From Aurantibacter sp034110465 (lineage in GTDB: Bacteria; Bacteroidota; Bacteroidia; Flavobacteriales; Flavobacteriaceae): a stretch of DNA of 18,016 nt. Of this stretch, positions 9,418-16,014 are shown in pieces. The position numbers were made by a program, and so were the translations under genes. The stretch's first letter is position 1; each line of letters begins with the position of its first letter. The notes under the pieces were generated by a model. It saw only the letters and a program-made list of their open reading frames with translations. It was not told where the DNA came from and ran no database searches. The DNA lies in NCBI GenBank assembly GCA_034110465.1, contig JAWUZD010000014.1:1-18016 (forward strand), given 5' to 3'.

Positions 9418-9427
9418 ACTTTAATTT

Positions 9428-10705
9428 TTATACAAACATTTGCTGTAACAAGCCTTTTTTAAAGGTTTGGGTTTGGGTTATTTGATTATTTACACTTTCT
9501 ATTTTGGTATCGATACGCGATAAGTAAGTAGCGATTTTTTGTTGTTCTTCAATAACAGGTAATTTCAATTTCAATTTGCCTACTCTTGTTGTTGATAAGC
9601 TTAAAACTTTAGTTCCTTGAGCTATTACCATAATTTGTTTTCTCATACTCCAAGATTTTAGCAAAACACTAAAAAAACCAACAGTTGTTTTCGATGTTAT
9701 TGGACGTGCAAGGAATGTGTGAAGACCAGCTAAAACGTTTTTATCTTTCAAATCGATTAGCTCTATTGTCTTTCCTATATCTGCATAATCTTCAGAAGCA
9801 TCAGCCATAACTAAATCGCCACTTTTGCAATATGAATCATCTTTAATTTTCGAAAGATCAACATCTTCATTTACAAAAGGAATATATGCTTCATTTAGTT
9901 TAAAAGCTGTTTTGAACTTGGTGTGAATATCTCCGTAATGAATATTATAGACTGATCCAGCATCATAATTCAGTTTATCTCTTGATAATGAGTTTGTAGA
10001 ATGAAAAGAATACAAATCACTAAATATCTTCTTCTCCCAATCTGGGTAGGGATTACCGTTATCGTCTTTAAAGCGGAGTTTACCAGAGAAGAGTTGTTGC
10101 ATAACGCCTTTTTTGTATTGCTCCAACAATGCCTTCTTTTTGGTGAGCTGCTGTATTTTATTATCAACAGCACTTAAAAAAGAGGCTGTTTTTTGTTGTT
10201 CGGGAAGGGATGGTAATAAATATTTAAAGTTTGAAAAATCCGTCTTATTAATTTGAGGAACTGCCTGAACACCTGCTAAAAGCTTTATTCTTTGCCCATT
10301 TCTCTCAAGTAAGGTAAAAATAAAATCATTTGAATAGTTCTCCTTAGCTTCTAAAGCATTTATTTGTTGGTTTGAAGAACACTCTTCAATAGTTTGAGCC
10401 ACTTTTCCTATTGTTGAACCTATACAAACAAAAAGCACACTACCTTTTTTTAATTTTCTACATTTAGAAAAACCTGCATCTGTTAAAGTTGTTTTAGTAT
10501 TTTTTATAAATCTATTTCCTTGCATATCAGCTGGGGAAACGAACAAATAATCACCATTATAAAACTCATTGACAGAAGTACTTGGTGTACTTCCTGTAGT
10601 AATTTTAGAAATCACTCCCAACTTGCTTTTAACCCATTCCTCATCAAACTCCTTAAACCTTAATTTAGGAACGAGCTTTTTATTTGTTTTAGCTACTTCT
10701 GTCAT
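9428..10705 (-). CDS. hsdS: Type I restriction enzyme, S (sequence specificity) subunit
   Basis: 425-aa target-recognition subunit with the usual two-fold layout. The first target recognition domain spans about residues 15-160. A central conserved helix follows (LPSLPEQQKTASFLSAVDNK, then QYKKGVMQQLFSGKLRF). The second recognition domain starts after PYPDWEKK at about 225. A closing conserved helix (LPVIEEQQKIATYLSRIDTK, then FKKGLLQQMF) repeats the first. The two helical arms set the spacing of the bipartite site. I chose ATG at 10705-10703 (MTEVAKTNKK) rather than an in-frame ATG 33 nt upstream: it forms the TAATG overlap with the hsdM stop, a common coupling arrangement. The recognition sequence cannot be read from the protein by eye. 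The long inverted repeats inside hsdS that drive phase variation in some systems were not noticed. Confidence 0.94.
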   Translation of the reverse strand: MTEVAKTNKKLVPKLRFKEFDEEWVKSKLGVISKITTGSTPSTSVNEFYNGDYLFVSPADMQGNRFIKNTKTTLTDAGFSKCRKLKKGSVLFVCIGSTIGKVAQTIEECSSNQQINALEAKENYSNDFIFTLLERNGQRIKLLAGVQAVPQINKTDFSNFKYLLPSLPEQQKTASFLSAVDNKIQQLTKKKALLEQYKKGVMQQLFSGKLRFKDDNGNPYPDWEKKIFSDLYSFHSTNSLSRDKLNYDAGSVYNIHYGDIHTKFKTAFKLNEAYIPFVNEDVDLSKIKDDSYCKSGDLVMADASEDYADIGKTIELIDLKDKNVLAGLHTFLARPITSKTTVGFFSVLLKSWSMRKQIMVIAQGTKVLSLSTTRVGKLKLKLPVIEEQQKIATYLSRIDTKIESVNNQITQTQTFKKGLLQQMFV

Positions 10706-12264
10706 TAAAACGGTGTATTTATGCCTAATTGCTTGCAAAAATCGGCTATAGTATCATCCGTATTTTTAATATCTTGGTCTAAAGCTTTTAACTCTTGTGA
10801 CACAGCATTTAAATCTACAGGTTCTTCTTCCTCAAACGTATCTACATAACGTGGTATGTTTAAGTTGTAGTCGTTTTCTTTTACATCGTTTAAAGAAGCA
10901 ACAAAACTATACTTATCGGTTGTTTCGCGTTTAATATAAGTATCTATAATTTTGGCAATGTCTGCTTCGCGTAACACATTTTGTGTTTTTACTTTCTCAA
11001 AATGTTGGCTAGCATCTATAAACAAGATATTGTCCTTGTGTTGGCGTTCTTTTTTTAATACCAAAATACAGGTTGGTATACTGGTACCATAAAAAATATT
11101 TGCAGGCAAACCAATTACGGCATCTAAATAATTACAATCTTCTATAAGGTACTTACGTATATGTCCTTCGGCAGCACCACGAAACAGTACTCCATGTGGC
11201 AGTACAGTTGCCATAGTACCGTTACTCTCTAATTGGTGTACCATGTGTTGCACAAAAGCAAAATCGGCTTTTGAGCTTGGCGCTAATTTACCATAAGCAG
11301 AAAACCTATCGTCGCTCATAAATAATGGACTAGCGCTCCATTTAGCTGAAAATGGCGGATTGGCTACAATAGCTTCAAAACGCATATCTTCATGCTGTGG
11401 TTTTTCTAAGGTGTTTTCGTTTTTTATGTCGAAACGTTTGTAATGCACATCGTGCATAATCATGTTCATTCGGCACAAGTTATACGTGGTAGGATTCATT
11501 TCTTGTCCGTAAAAGGCACTAACATCACCAACTTCTTTAGCAACGCGCAGCAACAACGAACCAGAACCACAGGTAGGATCGTAAACCGATTTTAGCTTGT
11601 CTTTACCAACAGTTACTAATTGTGCTAATATTTTTGAGACTTGCTGCGGTGTATAAAACTCGCCTGCCTTTTTTCCTGCACCACTTGCAAATTGCCCAAT
11701 AAGATATTCGTAAGCATCACCCAGAACATCGCTTTCTGAATTTTGTAAATCGAAATCTATTTCATCTAAATGCGACAATACTTTTACAATCAATTCGTTT
11801 TTGTCGTTTTCAGATCTTCCAAGCTTGTGACTGGTTAAATCTAAATCAGAGAACAAGTCACCAAAGTCTTCTTCACTTTCAGAACCCATAGTACTTTGCT
11901 CTATGTGCGTTAGCACTTTGGCTAAATCACCCAAAATAAATTGGTGCTTTCCGCCTGAGTTCCCTCTTTTGGCTAATTCACTAAACAATTCTGATGGCAA
12001 TAAGAAGTAACCGAGCTTATCTAAAGCTGCATCTCTTAATGCGTCTATCAATTCTGATTCTTGGTCATGTCCTTCTACTTCTGTAAAGGTGATTCCATCT
12101 GGTTTTAAGGCTTTATTGGCATAGAGTTCCATTTTAGTACTCAGGTACTTATAGAAAATGAAGCCTAATATATAATCTCTAAAATCATCTGCATCCATTT
12201 TTCCACGAAGGGTGTTTGCGATGTTCCAGAGTTGTTGTTCTAGTTGTTGTTTTTGTTCGGTCAT
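10705..12264 (-). CDS. hsdM: Type I restriction enzyme, M (adenine methyltransferase) subunit
   Basis: 519-aa modification subunit that, with HsdS, transfers a methyl group from S-adenosylmethionine to adenine in the target site. Residues 1-130 are the N-terminal helical domain (QQLWNIANTLRGKMDADDFR, then YILGFIFYKYLS). The family signature GEFYTPQQVS is at 201-210. The SAM-binding motif DPTCGSGSLL is at 229-238, and the catalytic motif ANPPF is at 301-305 (NPPF 302-305), as expected for N6-adenine enzymes. Length matches EcoR124I-type HsdM. It is the first gene of the restriction block. Its ATG at 12264-12262 is preceded by a perfect 7-bp-arm palindrome 9 bases upstream, and the stop overlaps the hsdS start by one base. 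Intact. Confidence 0.96.
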   Translation of the reverse strand: MTEQKQQLEQQLWNIANTLRGKMDADDFRDYILGFIFYKYLSTKMELYANKALKPDGITFTEVEGHDQESELIDALRDAALDKLGYFLLPSELFSELAKRGNSGGKHQFILGDLAKVLTHIEQSTMGSESEEDFGDLFSDLDLTSHKLGRSENDKNELIVKVLSHLDEIDFDLQNSESDVLGDAYEYLIGQFASGAGKKAGEFYTPQQVSKILAQLVTVGKDKLKSVYDPTCGSGSLLLRVAKEVGDVSAFYGQEMNPTTYNLCRMNMIMHDVHYKRFDIKNENTLEKPQHEDMRFEAIVANPPFSAKWSASPLFMSDDRFSAYGKLAPSSKADFAFVQHMVHQLESNGTMATVLPHGVLFRGAAEGHIRKYLIEDCNYLDAVIGLPANIFYGTSIPTCILVLKKERQHKDNILFIDASQHFEKVKTQNVLREADIAKIIDTYIKRETTDKYSFVASLNDVKENDYNLNIPRYVDTFEEEEPVDLNAVSQELKALDQDIKNTDDTIADFCKQLGINTPF

Positions 12265-12273
12265 TATATTTAT

Positions 12274-12290
12274 TTAATTCCTAGAATTAA
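12274..12290. promoter_or_regulatory. Palindrome just upstream of hsdM (possible operator or leader hairpin)
   Basis: TTAATTC-CTA-GAATTAA is a perfect inverted repeat with 7-bp arms and a 3-bp centre. It lies 9 bases before the hsdM ATG. It could be an operator for a dimeric regulator, or a small hairpin in the mRNA leader next to the ribosome landing site. No control-protein gene is adjacent. A chance AT-rich palindrome is possible. Confidence 0.35.
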
Positions 12291-12360
12291 GAGTTGTATT
12301 TTATTGTATTTCATCACCTAAAATAGGCATATAATTTGGTTTAATATTATGGTTGCTGTC

Positions 12361-12378
12361 ATTTATTTAACAATAAAT
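12361..12378. repeat. AT-rich inverted repeat upstream of hsdM
   Basis: ATTTATT-TAAC-AATAAAT is a perfect inverted repeat with 7-bp arms and a 4-nt loop, about 100 bp before hsdM and about 60 bp from the minisatellite. It contains only two G/C bases, both in or beside the loop, so it would be a weak hairpin. It may be a regulatory site or an easily melted element. I found no convincing TAnnTTTG box for hsdM in this interval. Confidence 0.3.
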
Positions 12379-12439
12379 CTTAATAGCTTAATTACCAACT
12401 GAAAAACAACTATGCTAAACCCAACAATAAACCATTTTG

Positions 12440-12690
12440 CAACCAACAGTAACCGAAATCAACCAACTGCAACCAGAAAAACAACCAACTGCAACCGAAA
12501 TCAACCAATTGCAACCGAAAACAACCAACTGCAACCAAAAAAACAACCAACAGCAACCGAAATCAACTAACTGCAACCAAAAAAAACAACCAACTGCAAC
12601 CGAAATCAACCAATAGCAACCAGAAAAACAACCAACAGCAACCGAAATCAACCAATTGCAACCGAAATCAACCAACTGCAACCAGAAAAA
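12440..12690. repeat. Minisatellite: 12 tandem units of 20-23 bp
   Basis: Twelve head-to-tail units share the core CAACCAACTGCAACC on the plus strand and end either in GAAAT (type A, 20 bp) or in AGAAAAA/AAAAAAA (type B, 22-23 bp). Units start at 12440, 12460, 12482, 12502, 12522, 12544, 12564, 12587, 12607, 12629, 12649 and 12669. The order is A B A A B A B A B A A B, where the fourth ends GAAAA. The only variable core bases of note are the pair before GC (CT, CA, TT or TA). The plus strand has almost no G, so the minus strand carries regularly spaced GG pairs. Mixed unit lengths shift the reading frame, so an open frame across it is not a gene. The array lies between the primase-helicase operon and hsdM. 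Function is unknown; a replication origin is one possibility. Confidence 0.9.
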
Positions 12691-13076
12691 ATTACATAGA
12701 ACAAACACAGGAAATCAATACAATTAATGTAATAATAAAGAACCCAACAACTCTACCCAAATAAAATATAACATCCTTTTTAAATAATCTAAAAGCCAAA
12801 ACCTCCTAAAAATGTTGCATTGTTACTTATATCTCTAAACAACCTATAAACATTAAACCTAATAAGTTAACAGCAGCATAACAATCCTGTAACAATGTTG
12901 ATTATTAACATTAAAATAAGTTCCTATTATGACAAAAACAATTATAACCCCAAACAACAACACAGCACTTTTACGTTGCTATATTGTTGTTTGTTGTTCG
13001 GTTGTCAATCCAATGTTTATTTACAAACACCTAATAATCATACAATTAATTATGTATTTAACAAAACAACACTGAA
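12691..13076. other. Gene-poor interval between minisatellite and primase-helicase
   Basis: About 390 bp with no gene I can support. It contains a 9-bp inverted repeat (CATTGTTAC at 12818-12826 and GTAACAATG at 12889-12897, 62 bp apart) and a 6-bp one (AATGTT at 12894-12899 and AACATT at 12907-12912). It also holds the long hairpin at 12951-12993. A short plus-strand frame of 61 codons (12895-13080) has a lipobox-like LLFGCQS. Its only support is that motif, and it overlaps the hairpin, so I do not call it a gene. Confidence 0.6.
12951..12993 (-). other. 17-bp-stem hairpin downstream of the primase-helicase gene
   Basis: Arms 12951-12967 and 12977-12993 pair around a 9-nt loop. In DNA, and in a plus-strand RNA, 15 of 17 positions match. 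In an RNA made from the minus strand the other two are G-U wobbles, so the whole stem is paired. The outermost 10 bp (CAAACAACAA and TTGTTGTTTG) are perfect. It begins about 84 nt after the primase-helicase stop, so it may end or protect that transcript. No U tract follows directly, which argues against a standard intrinsic terminator. A structured small RNA or an origin element is also possible. Confidence 0.5.
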
Positions 13077-14276
13077 TTAACCCTTTTGTTTATCGGAAAT
13101 GAAATCTTCTCGTTTAAATATAAAATATCGACCTCTATGATTTGATTCCCCAACATAAGATATCTTATCTGGTATATCTGTTAAGTGATATTTTTTATAA
13201 GTTCCATTTTTGCTTTCAATCTTAAAACATTCTTTTAATACTTTTGAAACTGAAAATGTATTTGCTCTAATACTGCTCTTTGATAACTTTTCTACTAAAT
13301 CACCCAAAGAATATTTTAGTTCTTCAACCTCAAACCTAATTAAGTCGTCTAAAATAATTTCACCAATCTCGTTAACCAAATTTGTTTTATTTCCATTAAT
13401 AAGTCTATCTAAAGCCTCTGTATGGATCTGTTCTTTAGTAAACCACATTCTAGTTCTTCTTTTAGTTTTAATCGCTCTTAAATTTAAATAATACATAAAA
13501 TAAGGCAACTCTTTTCTTAAACTGGTTTCTAAATCTGGATTCTCGTCTTCATCTTTTAAGGCTGGCACTTTAATTACCCAATATCTAATCTCGTTGTTAT
13601 CTATTTTAATAAAATTCTCCTCATTATTAGAGCATAAAACAAATTTACCAAAAAAATAAGCTTCTACTTTATCTTTACCCTTAGCTTCGGTCTTAAATGA
13701 ACTTGCTGTTGACAGGTTTTTTATGCGCTCGCTATCCTCTTTTTTATCTAATAAAACTTCGTCTATTGCTATTAATAATTTAGAAGACCAATCTGAATTA
13801 AATTGACTTCTAAAATCCTCGTTTTTATTAATAGTCATATTACCTTGATAAATAGATTTCAACCAATTTAAAAAAGTAGTTTTACCTGTTTTCCTTTCTG
13901 AACTAACTAAACAAAGAATTGGCAATATTTGATTTGGATATTTCCATAAAATGGATAAATAATCTAAACCTAAATCATATTGTTCTCCAAAAATATGTTT
14001 TAAAAATTTTGTTGTTTCAAGAAACTCTCCTGCTTTTAATTCAATATCCAACTCTTCATATCTATTATAAAATGTATCTATTACTTTCTTGTAATTTAAG
14101 TGATCTGGAATTGTAACAAAACCATCATACTTTTCAATACGCTCTAAATAATCCTTTCCGTGATCTGTAATAATTTCGCCTTTATTCCATTTCACTAAAA
14201 CATTAAGTTTATCTCCGCTATTTAATGGCATTTTACACTTTTTAAAATACTCTACCCCAATTCTTAAATACTCCAT
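13077..14276 (-). CDS. Primase-helicase (SF3/D5-like, DUF5906-type) of a mobile element
   Basis: 399-aa probable replicative helicase. The ATPase core is readable. The Walker A-like SSERKTGKTT is at 125-134 (K132, T133), with Ser where the first Gly/Ala is usual. Walker B LLIAIDEV has D172/E173. A motif-C-like strand ends in VLCSNNE (215-219), and Arg231 in NEIRYW is a possible arginine finger. Residues 145-215 (NEDFRSQFNSDWSSK, then LSTASSFKTEAKGKDKVEAY) match the phage and plasmid primase-helicase family. No primase active-site motif is evident in the short N-terminus, so it may be helicase only, or it may rely on another primase. It starts 3 nt after the 117-aa gene in a three-gene operon. 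Such a protein implies that the element replicates after excision, and the gene-poor repeat region next to it is a natural place for an origin. Confidence 0.82.
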   Translation of the reverse strand: MEYLRIGVEYFKKCKMPLNSGDKLNVLVKWNKGEIITDHGKDYLERIEKYDGFVTIPDHLNYKKVIDTFYNRYEELDIELKAGEFLETTKFLKHIFGEQYDLGLDYLSILWKYPNQILPILCLVSSERKTGKTTFLNWLKSIYQGNMTINKNEDFRSQFNSDWSSKLLIAIDEVLLDKKEDSERIKNLSTASSFKTEAKGKDKVEAYFFGKFVLCSNNEENFIKIDNNEIRYWVIKVPALKDEDENPDLETSLRKELPYFMYYLNLRAIKTKRRTRMWFTKEQIHTEALDRLINGNKTNLVNEIGEIILDDLIRFEVEELKYSLGDLVEKLSKSSIRANTFSVSKVLKECFKIESKNGTYKKYHLTDIPDKISYVGESNHRGRYFIFKREDFISDKQKG

Positions 14277-14279
14277 TAC

Positions 14280-14633
14280 CTAATTTTTAACAAGATTAAC
14301 AACTAAAAAACCTGCGTTTTCCTTTCCTTTCTCTACAGCTTTATAAACAAATTTTATTGAAATTTCAGTTAAAGAATTATCCCTATTGTGCAAATCGTCT
14401 ATACTTTTTTGCAAATACAGATGATTAAACCGAATAGAGTTGCTTACATATGCCTTAATTTTTTTTAATTGATTAAGCTGATACGTTAACAACTCTTTTA
14501 AGTCGTTTGTTACATATGTTTCGTTTAGATTATAATTAACAGAATCTATTAACTGATTTAAACAGGAATTAAGATTGAAGTCTTCAAAATACTTATTATG
14601 AAGTTTTGGTATTTTATTTGTAATATTTTCCAT
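14280..14633 (-). CDS. Hypothetical 117-aa protein of the element's replication operon
   Basis: I do not recognise this protein. It is small, mostly helical by composition, and rich in Asn, Leu and Lys. It has no signal peptide or membrane segment and no Cys pair beyond a single Cys near residue 25. The end (IKFVYKAVEKGKENAGFLVV) could form a helix and strand. It is very tightly packed in an operon: 2 nt after the AlpA-like HTH gene and 3 nt before the primase-helicase. This argues that it is real and works with replication or its control, for example as a helicase loader or accessory factor; that role is inference from position only. The ATG at 14633-14631 is the only sensible start. Confidence 0.7.
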   Translation of the reverse strand: MENITNKIPKLHNKYFEDFNLNSCLNQLIDSVNYNLNETYVTNDLKELLTYQLNQLKKIKAYVSNSIRFNHLYLQKSIDDLHNRDNSLTEISIKFVYKAVEKGKENAGFLVVNLVKN

Positions 14634-14635
14634 AA

Positions 14636-14956
14636 TTAAAAAAGGCTATTTTTGGTTAAATAACTATTAGCTCTTTCTTCTAAATCGTCTTTAGATTTAC
14701 TAGAACTAATCCAATTAAGTAACTCTGATTTATAGAAATAGAGTTTTTTTCCTTTTTTGTAAAATGGAATTTTCTTTTTATGCACTAAACCATAAAGTGT
14801 TGGCTTAGTTAATTTAATTATTTTAGATGCTTGATTTACATCTAATAATTCTTCAGAATCCGACTGATTCTGGTGTAGACCAATAAATTTATTGGCTAAT
14901 TTTTCTGCTAGTTTTTCTAACAGTTCCTCATTGATAATTAGTACTTGATTTTTCAT
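14636..14956 (-). CDS. AlpA/excisionase-like helix-turn-helix DNA-binding protein
   Basis: 106-aa small DNA-binding protein. Residues 38-83 are a MerR-like winged HTH of the HTH_17/excisionase type: LDVNQASKIIKLTKPTLYGL, then VHKKKIPFYKKGKKLYFYKS and ELLNWI. The first 35 residues look like an amphipathic helix (NEELLEKLAEKLANKF) that may dimerise. Proteins of this kind act as excisionases or as activators of integrase and replication genes in integrative elements. It is first in an operon with the 117-aa gene (2-nt gap) and the primase-helicase. An 8-bp inverted repeat with its near arm only one base from the ATG (14958-14984) may be its own operator. Confidence 0.85.
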   Translation of the reverse strand: MKNQVLIINEELLEKLAEKLANKFIGLHQNQSDSEELLDVNQASKIIKLTKPTLYGLVHKKKIPFYKKGKKLYFYKSELLNWISSSKSKDDLEERANSYLTKNSLF

Positions 14957-14957
14957 T

Positions 14958-14984
14958 CTATTGTATTTTAAGTTATTACAATAG
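14958..14984. promoter_or_regulatory. Inverted repeat immediately upstream of the AlpA-like gene
   Basis: CTATTGTA (14958-14965) and TACAATAG (14977-14984) form a perfect 8-bp inverted repeat with an 11-bp centre, directly before the ATG at 14956. On the minus strand it sits where the leader or promoter of the replication operon should be. It could be an operator for the HTH protein itself or a leader hairpin that controls ribosome access. A second, shorter inverted repeat (GCTAG at 15014-15018, CTAGC at 15026-15030) lies about 30 bp further upstream. Confidence 0.45.
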
Positions 14985-15109
14985 TATGTAGTAGTTTAAC
15001 TTTTCTAACAACGGCTAGTTCACACCTAGCATTCTAGAACAAAAACACAAAAGACTAACCAACAAGACTTTAAACACTTTTTTGATATTTATTTTGAGAT
15101 TAAAAATAG

Positions 15110-15128
15110 ATAAACTAGAATAGTTTAT
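15110..15128 (-). terminator. AT-rich intrinsic terminator after the integrase operon
   Basis: ATAAACTA and TAGTTTAT form a perfect 8-bp stem with a GAA/TTC loop. On the minus strand it starts one base after the stop of the 294-aa gene (15132-15130) and is followed by CTATTTTTAATC. Position and T-rich tail fit a weak rho-independent terminator. The stem has only two G-C pairs, so efficiency is doubtful. Confidence 0.5.
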
Positions 15129-15129
15129 T

Positions 15130-16014
15130 TTAAATATTGTTTGTTTTCCTATACTTTTTTAAAGCAATATCAATAGGTTTTATATTATATATTTTAAATT
15201 TATCAATAAGAATATCTAATTTATCGTGCCTCTTTTGACTACTTAAACCATCATATAATTTTAAAAAAGTTTGATACGATGTACAACTTGGATTAGCAGT
15301 AGATGTTAAATTAATTTCTTCTTCCAAATTACCTAAAATAGAAATCATTTTATTGAAATCATTTTTAGTAAACGGCACACTTCTATTGTCTTGATATTTA
15401 AACGATCTTTCAATAACTTTGTAAAAAACACCTCTTAGAACTAGAATTTCTTCATCAGAAAATTCTTTAATAGAAATATTAGTTTGCTTATTTACTTCAG
15501 GTCTATCTTCTGGATTAAGTAAATAGTACATTTCTTTATATTCTGCAGTATTATCTAAAGAAAAACCATCCTTACCTTTAAAAACAAACCACTTATATTT
15601 TTCTGTTTGTCTAATTAAGTCAAAATAAGCTCTTCCGTTTCTAAAATCATTTGTCTTACGACTTATCAGATCCTGCTTTAATAATGTATAAATAATGTCA
15701 TGTTTGTCTTCATCAGAAAAATCCACCAATAAATCCTCTATTTCATTTTCACAAACAGCTTCTATTAGCTCTTCAAAATATGAACAGTTATAATCACTTA
15801 ATCCAACATTATAGGTTTTTAACAAACTACTGTTAATATCCTTAAGTTTATTAATAAGAGATGCTACTATATTATTGTAATGTTCTATTATAGGTTGTTG
15901 AATCTTCAAATAACATCTTAGTTTATTGGACTTTTTAAATTCTTCAATTATATAAGTTTTCATTTCATTGAATACCTCTTCGTTTACCTCTCTATATAAC
16001 TTTCTATAATCCAT
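15130..16014 (-). CDS. Hypothetical 294-aa protein in the integrase operon
   Basis: I do not recognise this family. The protein is soluble-looking, with no signal or membrane segment, and is charged and largely helical. The N-terminus (YREVNEEVFNEMKTYIIEEF) is a long helix. An acidic patch follows (ENEIEDLLVDFSDEDKHD), then a stretch that could bind DNA (LLKQDLISRKTNDFRNGR) and an aromatic segment (KYKWFVFKGKDGF). It starts inside the integrase gene with an 11-nt overlap, so it is translated with it. It is followed directly by a terminator-like hairpin. Position suggests a role in integration, excision or regulation. I compared it from memory with RteC-type proteins found beside Bacteroidetes integrases and see no convincing match. 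Confidence 0.75.
   Translation of the reverse strand: MDYRKLYREVNEEVFNEMKTYIIEEFKKSNKLRCYLKIQQPIIEHYNNIVASLINKLKDINSSLLKTYNVGLSDYNCSYFEELIEAVCENEIEDLLVDFSDEDKHDIIYTLLKQDLISRKTNDFRNGRAYFDLIRQTEKYKWFVFKGKDGFSLDNTAEYKEMYYLLNPEDRPEVNKQTNISIKEFSDEEILVLRGVFYKVIERSFKYQDNRSVPFTKNDFNKMISILGNLEEEINLTSTANPSCTSYQTFLKLYDGLSSQKRHDKLDILIDKFKIYNIKPIDIALKKYRKTNNI

Noticed and set aside
9970..10173. Minus-strand frame of 67 codons inside hsdS
   Set aside because: It is a different frame within the conserved central part of hsdS, with no family features.
10705..10738. Upstream in-frame ATG for hsdS giving an 11-residue longer protein
   Set aside because: The ATG at 10705 makes the common TAATG overlap with the hsdM stop and gives the expected N-terminus; the longer start lies inside hsdM.
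1..12300. Second copy of the mnmE 3' end marking the element's other boundary
   Set aside because: I scanned for TTCTGTATTGG, its complement and GCCAATAC. Partial hits such as GCCAATAC near 4430 lie inside coding sequence and do not extend, so no boundary can be assigned.
12440..12690. CRISPR array
   Set aside because: Units are directly abutting with no unique spacers, and no cas genes are present.
12415..12708. Minus-strand open frame of 97 codons (WLQLVDFGCNWLISVAVGC-type repeats)
   Set aside because: It is only the minisatellite read as protein. Units of 20, 22 and 23 bp shift frame, so there is no stable peptide repeat and no sign of coding selection.
12951..12993. Retron or other reverse-transcribed RNA
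   Set aside because: There is a strong hairpin but no reverse transcriptase gene anywhere in the window.
12895..13080. Plus-strand frame of 61 codons with LLFGCQS, like a lipoprotein signal
   Set aside because: The hydrophobic stretch is short and starts far from the first Met, no recognisable mature protein follows, it opposes all neighbours, and the key part is the arm of a long hairpin.
13210..14116. Plus-strand open frames opposite the primase-helicase
   Set aside because: They lie antisense to a gene with clear ATPase motifs, and the AT-rich, stop-poor composition explains them. The frames at 56-259 and 10569-10751 are rejected for the same reason.
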